Positions 62,438 to 64,000 of a stretch of 64,000 bases of DNA are shown here, piece by piece; position 1 is the first letter of the stretch, and each line of letters starts with the position of its first letter. The DNA is from an uncultured SAR86 cluster bacterium (GTDB taxonomy: Bacteria; Pseudomonadota; Gammaproteobacteria; Magnimaribacterales; D2472): contig CACNUA010000003.1 in NCBI GenBank assembly GCA_902623535.1, positions 1-64,000 of the forward strand. The letters run 5' to 3'. Made by a program: the position numbers and the translations under genes. Below the pieces are notes generated by a model that was given only the letters and a program-made list of their open reading frames with translations, had not been told where the DNA came from and made no database searches.

Positions 62438-63742
62438 TTATTTTATGTTAGCTAAATCTTTGAATTTAATTTCCTTTACCCTTGATTTAAGCTCATTTTT
62501 CAATTTTTCAATAAGCAGTTCCTCTAAAATGATCATTTTATAGTTATCAAGCTGTTTGGGTTGAGATTTGATCCATGTCTTAAATTGATCTGGATCTTTA
62601 TATTTTTCTGATTCCTTCTCAACAAACTCATCAACCCTTTCTTGATTAACTTCTAATTTAAAAAACTTTACAAACTCACTAAACAGTAAATCCAATTTAA
62701 CCCTTTTTTCTGCGTTTTCTAAAAAAGTATCTAAAGGAAATAAATCCTCCGGCGCTTCATCAGCTTGTTGACCCATTCTCATTAATGAGTCTTTTCTCAT
62801 TAGATTAGCTTGCTCATTAATGACTGAACTAGGCGCAGAAAAATTATTTACCTCAAGCAACAAATCATAGATGGATTCTCTTGTAAGAGAATCTTCTTGC
62901 TGTTTGACTTCTTGCTGCATTCTTTTTTCAATTTCTACCTTGAAGTCATTCTCATTTTTAACTTCCTCCATTGCCAGAGATTTATAGAGTTCTTCATTGA
63001 TGGATGCATTTTGCTTTTCTTGAACTTTATTTACTTTGATTAAGAAATTTGCATTTTTTCCAGCAAGATCACTTTTAAAATAATCGTCTGGAAATTTAAC
63101 TTCTGCATTAAATTCGTCATTTATTTTCTTACCGATGATTGCATCCTCAAAACCTGGAATCATGGATTTTGATCCTATTACCAGTGCAAAGTCTTTGGAT
63201 GAATTTCCCTCAAAATCTTCACCGTCAACGGTGCCTGTGAAGTCAATGATCACTTGATCTTTCTCTAAAGCAGCTCTGTCAACATCCCCCCAAGTACCAT
63301 AGCGCTCCAAAATATCAGCTACAGCAAGATCAATATCATCACTTTCAATAGTAATTTTTGATTCTTCAAAAGACTTCCATCTAGTAAGTTTAGGTTTAAA
63401 TTCTGGAAAAACTTCAAATTCTGCTGAATACACAATACCCTTTTTAGGATCCTCAGAATCAATGCTGATGTTGGGTGAAGATGCAGGTTTAATTTCTTTT
63501 TCAGCTATTTCAAGGGGGTAAGTTTCCTGAATTAATTCATTCAACACTTCATAGTGAATTGAAGGTCCATATTTTTGAATTAGCACATCGTTTGGCACTT
63601 TGCCCTTTCTAAACCCATCAAGCTTTACTGTGGATCTAATCTTACTAAGCTTGGCCTGATATTTTTCGTCGTATTTTTTAGTTTCGACATTTACGGTCAA
63701 CTTTCGATTTAGATCCTTGAGTTTTTTTAGTTTACTGGTCAT
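62438..63742 (-). CDS. tig: Trigger factor (ribosome-associated chaperone)
   Basis: This 434-aa protein has the ribosome-binding domain with the FRKGKVP signature (about residues 41-47). An FKBP-type isomerase domain follows from about 150 ([22 protein letters not shown]), then a long charged helical C-terminal chaperone domain. It catches nascent chains at the tunnel exit. It begins 23 bases after the tRNA-His 3' end without a Shine-Dalgarno; GATAAT five bases before the ATG could be a -10. The tRNA-His-tig-clpP-clpX-lon-hupB-ppiD order is the one known from pseudomonads. Confidence 0.96.
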   Translation of the reverse strand: MTSKLKKLKDLNRKLTVNVETKKYDEKYQAKLSKIRSTVKLDGFRKGKVPNDVLIQKYGPSIHYEVLNELIQETYPLEIAEKEIKPASSPNISIDSEDPKKGIVYSAEFEVFPEFKPKLTRWKSFEESKITIESDDIDLAVADILERYGTWGDVDRAALEKDQVIIDFTGTVDGEDFEGNSSKDFALVIGSKSMIPGFEDAIIGKKINDEFNAEVKFPDDYFKSDLAGKNANFLIKVNKVQEKQNASINEELYKSLAMEEVKNENDFKVEIEKRMQQEVKQQEDSLTRESIYDLLLEVNNFSAPSSVINEQANLMRKDSLMRMGQQADEAPEDLFPLDTFLENAEKRVKLDLLFSEFVKFFKLEVNQERVDEFVEKESEKYKDPDQFKTWIKSQPKQLDNYKMIILEELLIEKLKNELKSRVKEIKFKDLANIK

Positions 63743-63765
63743 AAGTTATTATCTAATCTAATTGA

Positions 63766-63842
63766 TGGGGCGAGCGATGGGGTTCGAACCCACGGCCTCC
63801 GGAGCCACAATCCAGCGCTCTAACCAACTGAGCTACGCCCGC
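63766..63842 (-). tRNA. tRNA-His (anticodon GTG)
   Basis: The minus strand folds into a cloverleaf with acceptor GCGGGCG/CGCTCGC, anticodon stem CTGGA/TCCGG with loop TTGTGGC, T-loop TTCGAAC and an encoded CCA. The anticodon is GTG. A G directly before the 5' end (63843) pairs with discriminator C73, the G-1 identity element of histidine tRNAs. Confidence 0.95.
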
Positions 63843-63907
63843 CACGCAAAAGGATCACATTATAAGAGAAAAATCATATAATCTATACTATTAATGGGGG
63901 TGATTGG

Positions 63908-64000
63908 ATGACAAAACTTTCTATGCTCGAATCAACAAATCGTTTAATTGATAAAGCGCTTAAGTATTCCGATGTATCGCCAGATGTTGCACATCGAATT
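63908..64000 (+). CDS. N-terminus of a probable Glu/Leu/Phe/Val dehydrogenase (partial)
   Basis: An ORF opens at 63908 and runs 31 codons to the window edge. GGGGGTG about seven bases upstream is a good Shine-Dalgarno. The visible sequence (LIDKALKYSDVSPDVAHRI) resembles the first helix of glutamate-dehydrogenase-family proteins, which begin with a similar leucine/alanine helix and a DP-V stretch. The fragment is too short to be sure, and any helical N-terminus could look like this. Confidence 0.5.
   Translation, partial: MTKLSMLESTNRLIDKALKYSDVSPDVAHRI

Overview
The window looks like a chromosome segment of a streamlined, AT-rich marine gammaproteobacterium, most like the SAR86 clade. This is an inference from gene content and compactness; no taxonomic marker was searched. 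The housekeeping blocks are gammaproteobacterial: tRNA-His-tig-clpP-clpX-lon-hupB-ppiD, rnhA/dnaQ/gltX, and bolA. They are mixed with four large TonB-dependent receptors (TBDRs), a cytochrome P450, an enoate-reductase-type OYE, glutaryl-CoA dehydrogenase and an alpha-methylacyl-CoA racemase. No gap between genes exceeds 300 bases. Convergent neighbours usually touch or overlap. I see no insertion sequence, prophage, CRISPR array or rRNA.

Layout. 1-4698 (minus): thioesterase, MoxR ATPase, CoxE-like vWA protein, a multi-pass permease and a YadG-type ABC ATPase cut by the window edge. 4744-5535: TatD. 5522-10772 (minus): tightly overlapping operon of a 67-aa orphan, rhomboid protease, Ogt, BolA, an RND/MMPL exporter and an AMACR-type racemase. 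10957-13926: three envelope glycosyltransferase-type genes. 13927-17008 (minus): MacA/MacB-like efflux genes behind a perfect 18-bp palindrome that fits the TyrR box. 17038-20976 (minus): TBDR, gcdH and a DDN-like oxidoreductase. 21008-28516: an accessory oxidative cluster with Smr protein, P450, SDR, acetoacetate decarboxylase-like protein, a KshA-like Rieske protein that has lost both Rieske histidines, tdk, a SnoaL-like protein and an OYE/4Fe-4S reductase. 28518-30533 (minus): ald, SGNH hydrolase, tRNA-Ala. 30625-40528 (plus): TLP1-type thiolase, exported M20 amidohydrolase, TBDR, a serine-less alpha/beta hydrolase, DASS symporter and Ggt. 40590-43116 (minus): gltX, dnaQ, rnhA. 43133-45345: gloB and mltD. 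45342-54899 (minus): oppC, oppB, oppA and two tandem TBDRs. 55058-55849: fabI. 55850-63842 (minus): ppiD, hupB, lon, clpX, clpP, tig, tRNA-His. From 63908: the start of a probable amino-acid dehydrogenase.

How the genes fit together. The cell appears to import organic matter through TBDRs and degrade it inside. One set (P450, SDR, Rieske-like protein, OYE, GcdH, racemase, TLP1 thiolase) suits branched, cyclic or isoprenoid lipids. Another (TBDR, M20 amidohydrolase, Ggt, DASS; tandem TBDRs plus OppABC) suits peptides and gamma-glutamyl or amide-linked nutrients. These pathway assignments are inferences.

The strongest leads are the Rieske-type protein with a conserved mononuclear iron site but no Rieske histidines; the TyrR-box-like operator before the macAB-like genes; terminator hairpins that run directly into, or contain, the next start codon; several probable leaderless starts with a -10 hexamer 6-9 nt before the ATG; and an alpha/beta hydrolase whose nucleophile is glycine.
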